DNA of 64,000 nucleotides from Larimichthys crocea (Eukaryota > Chordata > Actinopteri > Sciaenidae), in assembly GCF_000972845.2 (NCBI RefSeq), contig NC_040032.1, forward strand, positions 9,522,334 to 9,586,333. The letters are read 5' to 3'. Numbering within the stretch: the stretch's first letter is position 1; each line of letters begins with the position of its first letter. The notes beneath the pieces are model-generated. The model had not been told where the DNA came from. It saw only the letters and a program-made list of their open reading frames with translations, and did not search any database. Below, in pieces: positions 35,201 to 54,180 of the stretch. Both the position numbers and the translations under genes were made by a program.

Positions 35201-38200
35201 GAGGTACCAGTTGGCGCTAATACCATCGTTAACCAAACCATGTAGTCCTGTGAGGTGAGGCATGCTGAGGAATATTGTTTCTGTCCAGGCGGTTACAAGA
35301 AGCAGAGAGGAGATATTGTGAGCTGGAGAAAGAGATGGAGCGACTGAAGGGGGAGATGCAGGACTGGAAAGCTCCCAAGGAGACAGGCAAGGGATCGACT
35401 CGCCTGCTTCCCCGTCATGCCAATATCGTCATAACCATCCATCTATACAGCCTTCTGTTCATCCTTCACTTCATTTCCCTTCACTTTATACTGTGTGCAG
35501 ATATGCCATGACACCATACCAGTAAGGACCTCAATCCTTTTAATGTTGTCGCTAAACATAAAGTACCAGATATTCATGCAAATGCTGCTGAAGTCAACAA
35601 CAACATTAAAGTCCCCATGAAACGGGAAGCAGTGTGCTGTTTACTTCCTAATGTTTACAGGTTTACTGTAAAAATGGTCAGATAGGAAGATAGGACTTTG
35701 ATTGGCATTTACAGTTCAGTTATCTACCTTCCAGTAACACAGCCAGACAGAAACCGAACACAACCAGCAGTGTCCAGTCTAACAGTGAACACGGCGACAG
35801 AACCTCTGAACCAGCAGTGTCCAGTCTAACAGTGAACACAGCGACAGAACCTCTGAACCAGCAGTGTCCAGTCTAACAGTGAACACAGCAGCCTACCGAG
35901 GTGGTTTTCTTGCCGGGTTTGACTCCTGGCCACATTTGGTGGTTCATTACTGATCAATCTTTCCATCAGGAAAGTGTGTAAATCGCGTCAGTAGTGTAAT
36001 GTTATTCCCTCCCCGGTCCGGTACAGCTGCTGAGCCCGGTTCTGTTGCCAGCCCAGATTCAGTTAGCAGTCCTCACAATCACTCATAGAAACGTTTAATT
36101 GGATGTAAAACTAGTACACGCCCCCGAGTGCAGGATCATCAACAACGTTTTGACAAACTCTAAAATACCATGAAGACACTTTGTGTCAGTGTTGGACAGA
36201 CGCTGGAGGACAGAGGACAGCACCTGGACATTTAGTTTGACCTCATGGGGACTTTAAACGCCGTGCAGATGTGGCTTTTGTTTTTATTTTAAATTTAACT
36301 CAGTTGGTTAAAAAAAGAAAAGATTATCCAATCACAAAGACGTCCACACAAACTGAGAGACGACTTTACAGTCTTTTAAGAACGACATAAACGTGACGTG
36401 GAACGAGTTCCAGACAACACGAGCCGCTCTGAATAAACACAGCGCTGCACAGGCCCAGTAGCATCTGCTTATGTTGGAGGCCTCCGTCAGAACATGGTGG
36501 TAAATACCCACTCTAAGAATAGCCTCGGTATGCAGGAACTTGGATGCCAGTTTCAATGAATCAATACAGTGTCATGCACTTTTAAAAGAGGCAGTGTTGA
36601 GGGTCTTCCTGCTGCTGAACTCTGCTGGATGACTTACGAGAGCAGCTCCTGTCAAAAGCATGCGGACAAAAAGCACGCACGGTGTGTGTCCATGCAAACT
36701 TTACTTCACACACTGCTTTCTTCATCACTTCTTCTTTCACACTCACGCCATCATCCCTTTCATCACCGCACAATATGTACGTGTTGTTGGTTCTGTTCTG
36801 TTTCTTGTGTGTGTTGTTACAAATCTGGCTGGCCCAGCAGCGCCCCCCAAAGGCTGAATGCCTGCAACAGCGCAGCCGCTGCACACATCATGGGCACGTC
36901 TGATGTTCCTCTCTCTCCTCCAATCACAGAGCTGAGTATCTGCCCAGCATCTCTTGCTCTGCCTGCCCACTGTGTGGACGCACCGGGGGATGTAAGCCTA
37001 TCTTTAATCCACTTTCATATTCTTTTCCTCCGTGTGCAGTGGAACACCTTTAAAACAGCATGTAACCTGTCTGATTCTCTAATTCATTTGCAGAAGCTTT
37101 GGAGTTGTTGCGTGAGTAACTAAGACTTGCTAATGGGCAAACAGAGTTTCCCTGTGTGTCATGAAATCCAGCTGTTATTCAATACCTCAGTGTGTGCTTC
37201 TACAAAAGCTGCTGTTGATTTGTGTGTGTTGCAGAGGGAGAGAGCGCCCCCATCCTGCCGTTACCCGCTGGTGATACCTCTCCACCGCCACCTGCTCCTG
37301 TTCTACAGGGTACAGAAATCACTTTGGGTTCGGCCGATGCAGGATTTTCAATGTTTTGCTGTTGTATGTTTATATCATTTGACTCTTTTTAGTGATGCAC
37401 ACCAGGGTGGAATTAATACTGACTACTTTATATATTGTTCTAATCTATATTATTCTAGTCCAGCAGCAGTCAGCCCAGCTCGGCGTCTGTCTTTCAGCCT
37501 TTTATTTCACCAAGCCCCGACAATGTCCTCTGCCTTTATGTCCATAGAAGCTGCTGAGCCTTATTTATTTGTCCACTTGTCCAGCTCCGGTTCTGGCATG
37601 ACACTGGCTCCGCGTCCCGGACCTGTAAAACCACCTCGTCTTCTTCCTGTTGGTCCAAAGTGTTTGTGGTACAAACACTAACACTCCCTCAGCTCTGGTT
37701 CTCTGGCCATTATTATTCATCTATTTGTACAAACATCTCAACTGAACCATAAACTGCATATCTGAAAACCAAAGGAAGACGTTTGCACGATACCAAATCC
37801 CCGAAATTGCTCCCAATGGCTGCGCTGTCGGTGTGTGAATGTGTGTGTAGCATCACTTTGGATGGGGAGCTGTTTGCACCTTGTATGGCAGCCTCTGCCA
37901 TCAGGGTATGAATGTGTGTGTGTGTGAGGGTAGATGTGACAAGTGTTGTAAAAGCGCTTTGAGTGGTTGGTAGACCAGAAAGGTGCTATATAAATACAAG
38001 TCCATTTACTCTGTGTGTGTGTGTGTGCACATCATGGAGTTTGGTGACCAGGAGATTCTCCTCATAGCTTCACTCAGCTTCCCGAAAATGTTCTGGTTTC
38101 CCTCTGATGCTGCACCTCAACTCTCTGATGGACAGTTAAGTAAGCTGCTGCCAACTGTACGAAGCTCAGAAGACAAAAGGAGAGAGTGAGCGAGCAAGAA

Positions 38201-38448
38201 GCCGCCGGACACGAGTAAATCTGGGGCTGACTTTTAGTGGTTGGTGAGAGCTTGGTGAAGTTTGAAAGACAGATGCTGAGCTGGGAAACAAACAAATATT
38301 TACTCCAATCCAAAGACGTAACCTTGTCATGCTTTCTGTCCTCCAGGTTCGCCTGCCACAGGTGAGGAGTGAGTCGTACCTGCTGGTGTGTGCAGAAGGC
38401 GGGGAGCTCCTCGCCTGGCAGAGACACTGTTACACCGAGCTCTCCTAA
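26837..38448 (+). CDS. dmpk: Myotonic dystrophy protein kinase (AGC-family Ser/Thr kinase)
   Basis: Sixteen proposed exons: 26837-27002, 32945-33036, 33251-33334, 33413-33508, 33592-33740, 33827-33920, 33998-34195, 34289-34537, 34632-34711, 34807-34903, 35040-35203, 35289-35386, 36930-36991, 37094-37111, 37235-37309 and 38347-38448. They give 607 residues (human about 629), with phase closed throughout. The N-terminus [12 protein letters not shown] / FLEW matches DMPK. The kinase domain shows the Gly loop IGRGTFSE, lysine in [34 protein letters not shown] and CDWWALG, followed by the AGC tail with FVGYSY. A coiled coil ([15 protein letters not shown]) follows. The last exons give [20 protein letters not shown], parallel to the HRRHLLLPARVPRP region of human DMPK, which fixes their frame. 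DMPK phosphorylates myosin phosphatase and other cytoskeletal targets in muscle. The small exons 36930-36991 and 37094-37111 are less certain. The intron after 35386 would start GC rather than GT. Confidence 0.95.
27003..32944 (+). other. dmpk: dmpk intron 1
   Basis: A 5.9-kb intron with donor GGGTGAGT and acceptor CGATCACAG. It contains a composite-repeat copy (31160-31858), a TG run (about 32196-32230) and otherwise unremarkable DNA. Open frames at 27600-27900 and 29530-29880 have no recognisable homology and are rejected as genes. Confidence 0.8.
31160..31858 (+). repeat. Composite repeat family, most complete copy
   Basis: In order: CAGCTGTACTCGAGTATTTT flank; AGCAGCAGTCAGCCCAGCTC; the CCACTAAAAGTCAGTCCCAC / GGCGGCTTCTTGCTCGCTCA body; the TGGTAGTCCATAACACCTGT end; the 36-bp palindrome at 31490-31525; about four AGCTAA satellite units; then the TTCACTGTCCATCATAAACT to CCCGACCCGGAGCTCAAAGT tail. 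It has no coding capacity; a 64-codon open frame on the minus strand is repeat sequence. Confidence 0.88.
35387..35514 (+). other. dmpk: dmpk exon 12 read-through: alternative hydrophobic C-terminus
   Basis: If the GC donor at 35387 is not used, translation continues from KETG into [12 protein letters not shown], then a strongly hydrophobic run ([20 protein letters not shown]), and stops at TGA about 125 bp on. Human DMPK isoforms with a hydrophobic tail are membrane anchored, so an intron-retention isoform is plausible. It could equally be chance translation of a T-rich intron. Confidence 0.35.
35610..36080 (+). repeat. Composite repeat family copy with three 47-bp units, in dmpk intron 12
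   Basis: Three CAGTGTCCAGTCTAACAGTG units at about 35766-35890 are followed by CAGCCTACCGAGGTGGTTTT and CTGCTGAGCCCGGTTCTGTT. Both flanks match the big array at 6364-7665, which shows they are copies of one element. Confidence 0.85.
37455..37685 (+). repeat. Composite repeat fragment in dmpk intron 15
   Basis: AGTCCAGCAGCAGTCAGCCC, then TTTCAGCCTTTTATTTCACC and a degenerate ending TTGGTCCAAAGTGTTTGTGG TACAAACAC. It lies between the last two proposed exons. Confidence 0.7.
38100..38280 (-). repeat. Composite repeat fragment, inverted, just before the last dmpk exon
   Basis: Reads GAGAGAGTGAGCGAGCAAGA AGCCGCCGGACACGAGTAAA and GCTGACTTTTAGTGGTTGGT, the reverse complement of the family body. 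It ends about 65 bp before the final acceptor. Confidence 0.75.
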
Positions 38449-40639
38449 ATGCATCTTATGGTGGCACATGCTGACTTCTCCCACTGTAACAGCACAAAGG
38501 ACTGAGCCTCTGCTCTGTGCTCACTCCCTGCCCCACTCCTCAGCCTTCCCAAGACAAAGGAAAACACAGAGGCTGTCATTACTGTGTGAGATTTTCAATG
38601 CTACGAAAGACACGTCAGACTGCTGGAAGCTCACGAGGAAGAAATGATGAGGACGTCTTCTGACCTACCTTTGCCTGCTTGCCAGACTTAAAGTCTGAAT
38701 GAGATACACTGAGTGACAGTGACAGTAACTCCATGAGCATCCTCAGTGAGATTTCTCTTGTGTACCATGTATCTGCACCGAGGGGTGGTTTGCATTTGTG
38801 TTGCACTACTATAGGCATGTATTTGCTGTGCCTGTTCTAGTATTTAAAATGTTTATTAATAATGATATCTGTATATTAACTTAGGCAAAAATTCCACCGG
38901 GCATCCTCTCCAACCTCGCGGCCATCGGTTAGTTCTTTAGGCATTAGATGTTAGTGTGTGAAAGGTGCATAAAGTTAAGTATGAAGCATAGAGATAACTG
39001 AGGCAGAACACTAAAGTTGATTGACATCAGTCATCATTCATGCAAGTCCCCGTTCCCCAAATATATGACTACTATTTAATGTTTTTCTCCGACATGATCG
39101 GGTAACACTTTATTTTGATTTTGAACATTTCAGCAGCTTATTAGCTTTTCTGATATTACACCAATGTGGTTCAGATTTAGTTACATTTATGCACAAAATA
39201 ACATTAATTATTTGTGAATTGTCACATATACTACATATACTATATATCTATTAAACAAATAGAGACAAAGCAAAACGCTGAAATGTTACAAACTATCCAG
39301 ATAAAGCGTGACCCACGCTCGTCTAAAACCCTTTTGCACATGGCCAGGAATGCTGATGCAGAGATATGAAACTTCTTTATTCTGATTTATTGTTTTGGCA
39401 CATTGAAGAATTGGAATTTACCAGATTATTGATGTAAATGCTGCAACTGTAGAATGTAAACTCTTTCTCAGGTTCTTTATAATTCGCTGAAGTCATACCA
39501 AGGATGTGTTTGTTCAGCCCTCGCTGCTGGCTGCCACAGGTCGAGAAGAGAACGAGTGTCCGGCTGACAAACCTGCAAAAAGAACTGGAGAGCAAACGAA
39601 AGTGTAGTTTCATCAGATGACACATTACAACACCGACTGCACTCATGTGTTGCATTTGCACTCTGCTGCAATATTAATCACCTCTTTTTGCTCTATGTAT
39701 TGTAAGACCTTCAATGAAACTCTATTATCATTGTCAGAAATGTAATCGCTTCCAATACAGAGGTGAGGAAACTCCTCACAGGTGGTGTGAACAGCGACAA
39801 AGGTGTAGTCACCATGCAGTCTGATTCTCCCTCTTCCAGAATGATAATGGGTTAGGCCAGATCTTTCTCCAACAAAGTGTGGAGGTACTGTAAGTCCAGC
39901 TATGTGGTTTCTGTGGAGCTTTGCTGAGTTCTCAAAAATATTTAAGGGAAATCAAACGAATGTATTTAGAAAACTGCTTTGATATACTCCAGGACAAATG
40001 TAAAGAAAGATATAAAGAGAGATATAAAGAGTAAAAGAACGGTTGATAGAGTGACAGCAGATCGTGGCATGTGCTAAATAAATGGTTTTTAATTGTGGAC
40101 TCAACGTCATCAAGAAGACTTAGACTCAATGTGATGAATGATCTGCCTGAGTAAGTCAAATCCCTTTATTTACAGGTGAGAGGCAAACATAATCTGAATT
40201 ATTAAGTGGAATTAATAAATGTTTTATGATCCAAACAGGTGAGAAGTTCATTTCTTCACCTTCATGCACAGTTTGCATTGACCCAAAGACAGGCGAAGAC
40301 CTCGAGTGCGGCAGAAACCTTTCGGTGCATCGTCATGGTTAACTGACTCTGGCCTTTTACCTACTCTGCCAAGCATGTGAGATCGGTTCCAGAAAGAAAG
40401 ATTATTCGACCTTGAGGTTCAGGCATTTGGTATGCTGGATGGAGACTGGGTTCTGTTGTTTAGACTAGATAGCTAAGAAGAGGCACGCCCCTCTTTGTGA
40501 CCCTGTTTTCGGGGTTTTAACTCGACTGCAAACTCCATGCCACCACTGTTGTCGAGGTCTGCCTCCATCAAATCTTTGAAATCTAGCAATTTCTGTAAAC
40601 TCAAGTAACTTAGCAATAGAGCATGAGAAAAAAATAATA

Positions 40640-41012
40640 ATGTTGCCCTAACTTGATAAAATAAGTTCAACCGACATCCGTTTTAGTTCTCTTAAGTAAT
40701 GTTTTCCAGTCCAAATTAAGTCAACAAATCACGAGTTGTATCAATTATGTATTCCATGTTTGGCCAACTTGATTCACTTGATGTAGGAACTTGATAAAAT
40801 AAATTCAACCAACATCTCTTAAAGTTATCTCAAATAATATTTTCAAGTCCAACTTACTCGATACAGAAAGTTGAGTCAACAGACTGCATGTTGCATCAAC
40901 TCGTGTTTTGAAGTGTAATAAACTTGACACTATAAGTTGACTCAAATTAACTCAGTCAAAGCAACAAAATGACTTAGTTAAGTTGAATCAACTAATCTTT
41001 TTTTACAGTGCA
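40640..41012. repeat. MITE-like element with AAGTTGA repeats
   Basis: Repeated ACTTGATAAAATAA / TTCAACC and AAGTTGACTCAA words ending with CTAATCTTTTTTTACAGTGC. Such sequences are common in percomorph genomes. Family identification is from pattern memory, and exact ends were not determined. Confidence 0.5.
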
Positions 41013-41827
41013 GGTATCTGTATTTTGAATAAATACATTCATTTTTAAAACATCACAGACTAAACATAAAGTTTTTAATCAGAAAAATAGAAACTATAGA
41101 CAGGATCATTTTAACCAGAGAGTCCTCAACCCAAAACTTTGGTTGTTTTCAGTCACAGCAGGCAGCAGCTTGCAAACATAGAGGAGTATTTAGATATTTC
41201 CTAATATATGTGCATGCTAAAAAAACAAACAAATATTGAACAAAACTCCAAATGAATGATTATGTTCCCCAGTAACAGCTGAATGTGTAAATAACCAACT
41301 AAGCAACCAGAACAAGTTCACTTAAAAGGTGTCTTGTTTTCGCTGCCTTCTGGTGGCCAAAAACAGCAGATTCATTATCTATATTATATCAAATAAGTAA
41401 ACAAGTAAACTGAGTGCAGTATGTAGTGAAAGCCACATGACCACTTCCACTCATAAAAACAACATTTTAATATTAATCTTCTAAACCTCTTTCAGTTCTT
41501 TTGTCATGACTTCTCTTCTGATGGCTGTGATTGTCAGTATTTCTTGTCCGTACCATCATGGATGTTACATTTTGTGTGGAGAAACACATCCACCTCAACC
41601 TGTTTGGAGGTAGAGCCGGTTGTCCAGGTGAAGTGATTCAATCCCAGGATCCTCGTGTCCAAAGACACACTTTGTTTTCTGAATGATTTGCATTTAATAA
41701 AACGATCGAAACATGAAGAATTATTTTGGATCCTTCATTTTTATTTTAACAGTACTGGAGTACAAAAAGTATTAGAGAGAACACAGACACTGTACATACA
41801 TGGAGTCAATTTTACACAGTTGAATAC

Positions 41828-41833
41828 TTTATT
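41828..41833 (-). terminator. ovol3: Candidate ovol3 polyadenylation signal
   Basis: TTTATT on the plus strand is AATAAA on the transcript strand. It lies about 55 nt after the ovol3 stop codon. Confidence 0.45.
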
Positions 41834-41886
41834 AAAACTAACATGTTATTTTCATTTATGAAAATGCTTTACAATGATTCAGAATC

Positions 41887-43388
<1,502 letters not shown>

Positions 43389-43765
43389 CTTTTGAATTCA
43401 CTAAATCTTCTAACGGACCCTCGACCTCTGATCCTTGCACTCGAATGCCACTGCTTTAAGTTTCTGCTGTGTTACGGATGAACCTAGGTATCACCGTCCT
43501 TCCCGTCCTTACATCCAACCTTCGCTCTTCGACGACCTGCAGGTACAGTATCCCAGCAAAATCACAGTGCTCATTTCCATAACCCTCTCCGGGGAGAGTG
43601 GTGGAGGCTTAGAGCTTCAGAGAAGGCGGAGGTAGGAGGTCCAGTGCTTTGACTGGAGTACACCTGTGTTGACTGTGCGTGTGGACCATTTTAACTGGTC
43701 CCCCACTGGTTTTGCATGTCAGGTAGTGAGAATCCGGGGAGCTTCGCATTCAAGTGGCCCTTGGC

Positions 43766-43773
43766 ATGCAAAT
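43766..43773. promoter_or_regulatory. Octamer (POU) motif upstream of ovol3
   Basis: Exact ATGCAAAT, about 380 bp upstream of the ovol3 start codon. A single 8-mer match, so only suggestive. Confidence 0.2.
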
Positions 43774-46700
43774 CCTACCAAGCCCTGGCCCCAGACAAAG
43801 GGCACGGTCTGAGTAACAGGAGCGAGCACAGAGGAGCCACAGCCTTAACTGCTAGGTAAATCAGGCCTTTCTCTCTTTCTTCTGGCCTCTTTCTATTGCA
43901 ATTGTTTGGTGGGATTACAGAGCTTCTAAATATGAATACAAAGGCCATTCACACACACAGAAAAGATGTCAGCCACTTGCTGTTCGTTGACTGTGGTCTT
44001 TGCATACTTGTACATACCTGATGGCACTTTCTGTCCTGTTGTTGTTGTTGTTGCTCCCATCGGCTCATGCATGCTGGGACTGACAGATAGATGGATTCAA
44101 ATGATTTTAATCAATATTTTACTGATGAACAACAACAACACATTTTGAAAATCAAATGCACAACCTTGTCTCGCACAGTCAGTGGAAGCTTAAGGGGGAA
44201 ATGAACTGCGTGCATCTTATTTCACTGGGTTCTGCATGGCAAATACAAATGCAGCCCGAGACTAAACCCCATCATGCAAATCACAATAGAGGTCACTCCA
44301 AGAACATCGTGTATTATGTAGACACAAACAGTTTGTAGTTTAAATGCACCTCAGCCCTGCTTACTTCCATTATAACCCATTATTATTTATTATACATTAT
44401 ACGTTTTATTTTCTTTATTACTGTCCTAGAGTTTATGGAAATACTTATATATGACAACTGAACTTGAACTCAACTATAAATACACAACCACTCACATTTT
44501 AACACAGATTTATATTTTAAAAAGTCTTAAATATTTATTTGTTATTGTTCACATGAGTCTTTTAGAACCTGAGGAACACGCCACATTGCATTCACTCCAT
44601 ATACCGCTCGTGTATCTGACAAAATAGCTCAAACAATGTGCACTGGACAGAAACAGTATATATATTTTTAACATATTTTGGTATCTAAGGTCCTTTTTTT
44701 CCTCAGTCCAGTCTTTATGTAACTTGAGGTCTGATGGGAACAACATGTTGTAAAGTCTAAAAGTTGATTTAATGAAATTAAAATTAAACTGTCACACAAT
44801 ACTCACAGAGTGAAAGGAAACATGAGGACTGGATCGCTATGAAAGCTGAATCTGTTACAAAGCTCCCAGTATGTAAAGTGTTAGGATTCTGTTTATTTAA
44901 GTACTCTCCTCCTCTGCAGTTTCAATAGGTAAAGAAGAATCAGCTCAGACGAGCAAACCGTCCATTATCTGTCTGTGAGAGGCAACAAGGGCGTGGCCGA
45001 CCATGAACATTAACAGTTAAAGATGCTTCATGTCCAGACTGCTCATTTACCTGAAGGAAAACAAACAAAAGAAGAACAACTCTGTCCACTGTCAGCTCAT
45101 TGTTCAGGTTGATGCCTCAGGAAAGTTATTTTAACTGTGGAAATATGTGATATGAAGTTAAATCAGAGTTCATGTGTGGCTCTTTAATTCACATTCAGTT
45201 AAACATATATTATTCCTGCCTTTAAAATATATAATCCTTTCAATAAATACAATTCTTCAGTCTTTGGTCGTTGATCCAAAGTCAACACAGCTCAACTCAA
45301 GTCGGTCGACAAAGAGCTTGAAATCAGATACGTGTCACTTGAAGGGCCAGTTTTCTGTCGAGGACAAAGTGAAGTGGAGCTACCTTTTAATTACCATTTA
45401 ATTTCCATGCTGCAGCACACAGGCTGCTGCTTTGCATACAGTTAGAGCTCCGGAAGGCAACAACACACACAGTACAATCAACAGTCTCCTGCAGGCAGTT
45501 TATAAAACGCTAACACACATATACACCCATATTCATTTATCAAGGGATTTGTTATTACAGTGAGCATTAAATTACTCTGTCTGGAGACATTGAAACTTGA
45601 ATCCTGTTTCCTTCAGTAAATCAATAAATACATAATAAATAATAGAATATTTATGTGTGAACAGCAAAGAGGACCAGCCGAGTACTTCTGCTGCAGCACT
45701 GTCAGCAAAGGTCAGAGGAAATATGACAGGGAGACTTGTTATGACGATAGAAAATTTAAATTTAAATTAAAAAAATTACGTTTCATGCACATACAACCTT
45801 GTCTTTGCAACGTTATAAGGACTCTAATCCGAACATGCATTGTGGGAACTCCCCTCTCTAAAAACATCAGATTACTAGGAACGTCCCTCTGGAGGCAACA
45901 GGGGTTAAATTGGTGTCATGGTTTTGGGTTTGCTGTTTTATTTTGTAAGGCTGCACTCAGCTCACGTCTGTAACTTCCTGCCTTTGTTGCATGCTGACTA
46001 GTTTTCACCTGCATCTTGTGTATCTAGTCTGTGGTTTCCTCTGTATCAGTGTCGGTTGTACCGTGTGTCACACACTCATCTTAGTCTTTCGGTCTTTATC
46101 ATGCATTATTAGCCTTTCATTTAATTTAACTAAATGAGTTAAATATCATTTGTGCCACAGCTGCATCATCTGTTCATTGTTTTGTGTTTGTATGATGAAA
46201 TCTGACGTTAGCAGCTGTTTGCACTTGCAAACATCGTGTCACAGCTACAGCATTAACAATGACAAACACAAAAGTAACATTAAGGTGAAATGTTATTACG
46301 AGGAGCTACACGTTCCAGATCAGCTGTGCAGCATCTTGCAGCAGTCCCACATATGTCTCTGATCTCCTGGTTGAACCCCAGACCTGCTGGACCTGCAGGA
46401 TCCATGATTCTCCCTCTGGTGCCCCGTGCCACTGAGGCCCAGGTCCTGTCCTGTCTCTCTCTGTCGTCCAAAACAAGTTCCTGGGTTGCACAGCTAATGT
46501 TGAATATCCGAGTCAACATTTCACAACCATCCATCAGATTAGGAGGTGACACGTCAGTGACTTACTTCACTTCATTAAAGTCTGTTCGCTGACTGATATC
46601 TATATATATTTATATATTTTTGCTATTATATAGTGCAAAGTATCAGTCATGAATATGTCCTGTTTTTATATGTTTTTATATGTGCACACTGCTGTCTAAC

Positions 46701-46851
46701 AATGTGAGGTGCAGCTGCAGAGCCCTTTACCTTGTGTAGAGACTTTAGGAGAATGAGGAACTACAGAGTGATCGTGAGAGGTAAGAGGAAATTACCAGCA
46801 GACATGATGTGGCTATAGAAAGGACACGGCTTGTCAGTGTGAAGGTGTCAG

Positions 46852-46852
<1 letters not shown>

Positions 46853-46892
<40 letters not shown>
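46853..46892. repeat. (CA)n microsatellite
   Basis: CA run of about 20 units, directly visible. Confidence 0.95.
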
Positions 46893-46895
<3 letters not shown>

Positions 46896-47962
46896 CAGTG
46901 AAGGTCGCACAAACGCCTCACAATGTGACAAACATACACTCGAAAACACACGTACTTATTTTTGTACATGAGAATTCAAGAGTGTGACTTTACTGTCAAA
47001 GATGAACGCACGATGTGCCGCTGCTGTTTCATGATGTTTAACACGCTGCCATGAAATAGAAATGAAGTTATACAATTATAACTCATGAGAAGTTTCTCAA
47101 ATGCACTCTCCATCGAGGCCGAGTCTGCGTTAAATATATCATTTGAAACATCGTCATCGTCATCAAAAGCAGGACGTCTGTGTTCCTCGTTTTCTGAACT
47201 AATGTTTATTCAGTCAAATAATGAAGTTCACAGTTCTTCTTTCTCTGAGGAGGAAGTGAAGTGCCAGTTGGCGGTGTGGTGACAGACTGAGGAATGACAC
47301 ATTTAACCCCAAACACTAAATCTTAGATCTGAGATCACGAAACACGACCAGATCCGTGATTCAGCTTCGAACACCCAAATTAAAAAACTACATTTTCCAA
47401 CTTTTCCACTCGGTTAAAATGAGTGAGTCATTTTCATAGTTTGGCAGTTCCTTTTTTTTGGAGGGGGGATGACTCAAAACATGTCGTGGCTCAGCTTACC
47501 TTTATTACCTCTGATAGTACTACTGTACCTGTCGTTTCTGTTTCTATTACTACCACTTCTACTTCCAGTACTACTGCAGTTACTGTTGCTGATCCAGTTT
47601 CAGCAGGTTCAGAGTTAAATATGCTGTTTGATAGCACACCTAACAAAGTCAGTCAGAACTGTTTTCTGCTACCTGCTACGTGTCTTGCGTGCAGCAGGGG
47701 AAGTTGCATTGAGCCGCTGCATGTGACACTTCCAGCTCCTTATCTGAGGTAGTCTAAATAACTTTGATGAGGACTCATGACCTGTGTACAAGTGTAGTGA
47801 ATGTTCAAACACACACACACACACAGACAGGGAGAGATATACCCGAGCAAAGTTTTGTATTAAACTTTCTCCATGCTCCGTCCCCAAATAAACAGTTCTG
47901 TGTGAAGGAAAAGACCAAATCAGACCAAATCAGAGCTCTGCCACAGGGGGATGCAGAAAGGA

Positions 47963-47970
47963 GGCGGGGG
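47963..47970. promoter_or_regulatory. GC-box-like motif upstream of vasp
   Basis: GGCGGGGG about 260 bp before the vasp ATG, within a locally GC-richer, non-repetitive stretch. It is compatible with a TATA-less promoter. A single motif match. Confidence 0.25.
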
Positions 47971-48230
47971 AGGTGTGAAAATTAAAATTTGAAAAAGAGC
48001 AAGTGAAGGAGACGAGAACAGGAAGAGCAAAAAAAAACCTCTCGGAAATGAGAATACAAAGGCAGAAGTGCAAGTGGTTGGTGTTAAACAATGTCATGGG
48101 AGAGTGCGACGGAGGTGTGCAGGCAAGAATGAACGCAGGTTTTTAATTGATAGAAAACGAATTCGCTCGTGAGAGGAGAAGGAAGTCGTCACAGAAGAAA
48201 GTAAGAAGCTTTGGAGACGACAGCTGAAAT

Positions 48231-53884
<5,654 letters not shown>

Positions 53885-54180
53885 AAAAGACTGAAGAACG
53901 GATGAAGAAAATGATGAACACATGTGAATGTTTTATCATGCAATGCTGAAAAAAATTCACAGATTTTTCCTTGAATTGTTATTTTTTACAAACTCGAACA
54001 TGTTTTTTTTTTATTTCTACAGTTTCTTGTTACTCAGGACAGTTTGTGCAGCAGCTAACAGCATGTGAGACAAAGAGAGACACATTGTATTTGTCTTTAA
54101 CAAACATCCTACTTCCTCCTCACTGTCCTGTTCACACTGTGGTACGTACAGGCACGGCGTGCACGGCAACATAAATAAAG
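53885..54180 (+). other. vasp: vasp 3' UTR (inferred) with polyadenylation signal
   Basis: AATAAA at 54174-54179, about 290 nt after the stop codon, within ACATAAATAAAGAACAC. This gives a short 3' UTR. The extent is inferred from the hexamer. Confidence 0.55.

Larger units (their letters stand above)
38449..41886. other. Intergenic region between dmpk and ovol3 (convergent 3' ends)
   Basis: Includes the dmpk 3' UTR (no CTG-repeat tract of the human DM1 type is present) and the ovol3 3' end. An interspersed element rich in AAGTTGA / TCAACTT words at about 40640-41010 ends in TTTTTTTACAGTGCAGG, a typical fish non-autonomous transposon look. No exon is supported. Confidence 0.6.
43389..48230. 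other. Intergenic region between divergent ovol3 and vasp
   Basis: Contains both promoters. An octamer ATGCAAAT occurs at 43766-43773, a CA microsatellite at 46853-46892, and a GC-box-like GGCGGGGG at 47963-47970 shortly before the vasp first exon. A pair of overlapping opposite-strand open frames at 46280-46592 is noted as unexplained. Otherwise nothing is recognisable. Confidence 0.5.

Noticed and set aside
36569..37123. 184-codon open frame overlapping the small dmpk exons
   Set aside because: It crosses acceptor and donor sites. Only the segments between those sites keep phase with dmpk, so the rest is intron read-through.
38449..38900. Search for a CTG-repeat tract in the dmpk 3' UTR
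   Set aside because: No CTG/CAG run is present after the stop codon, so the human DM1-type repeat is absent here.
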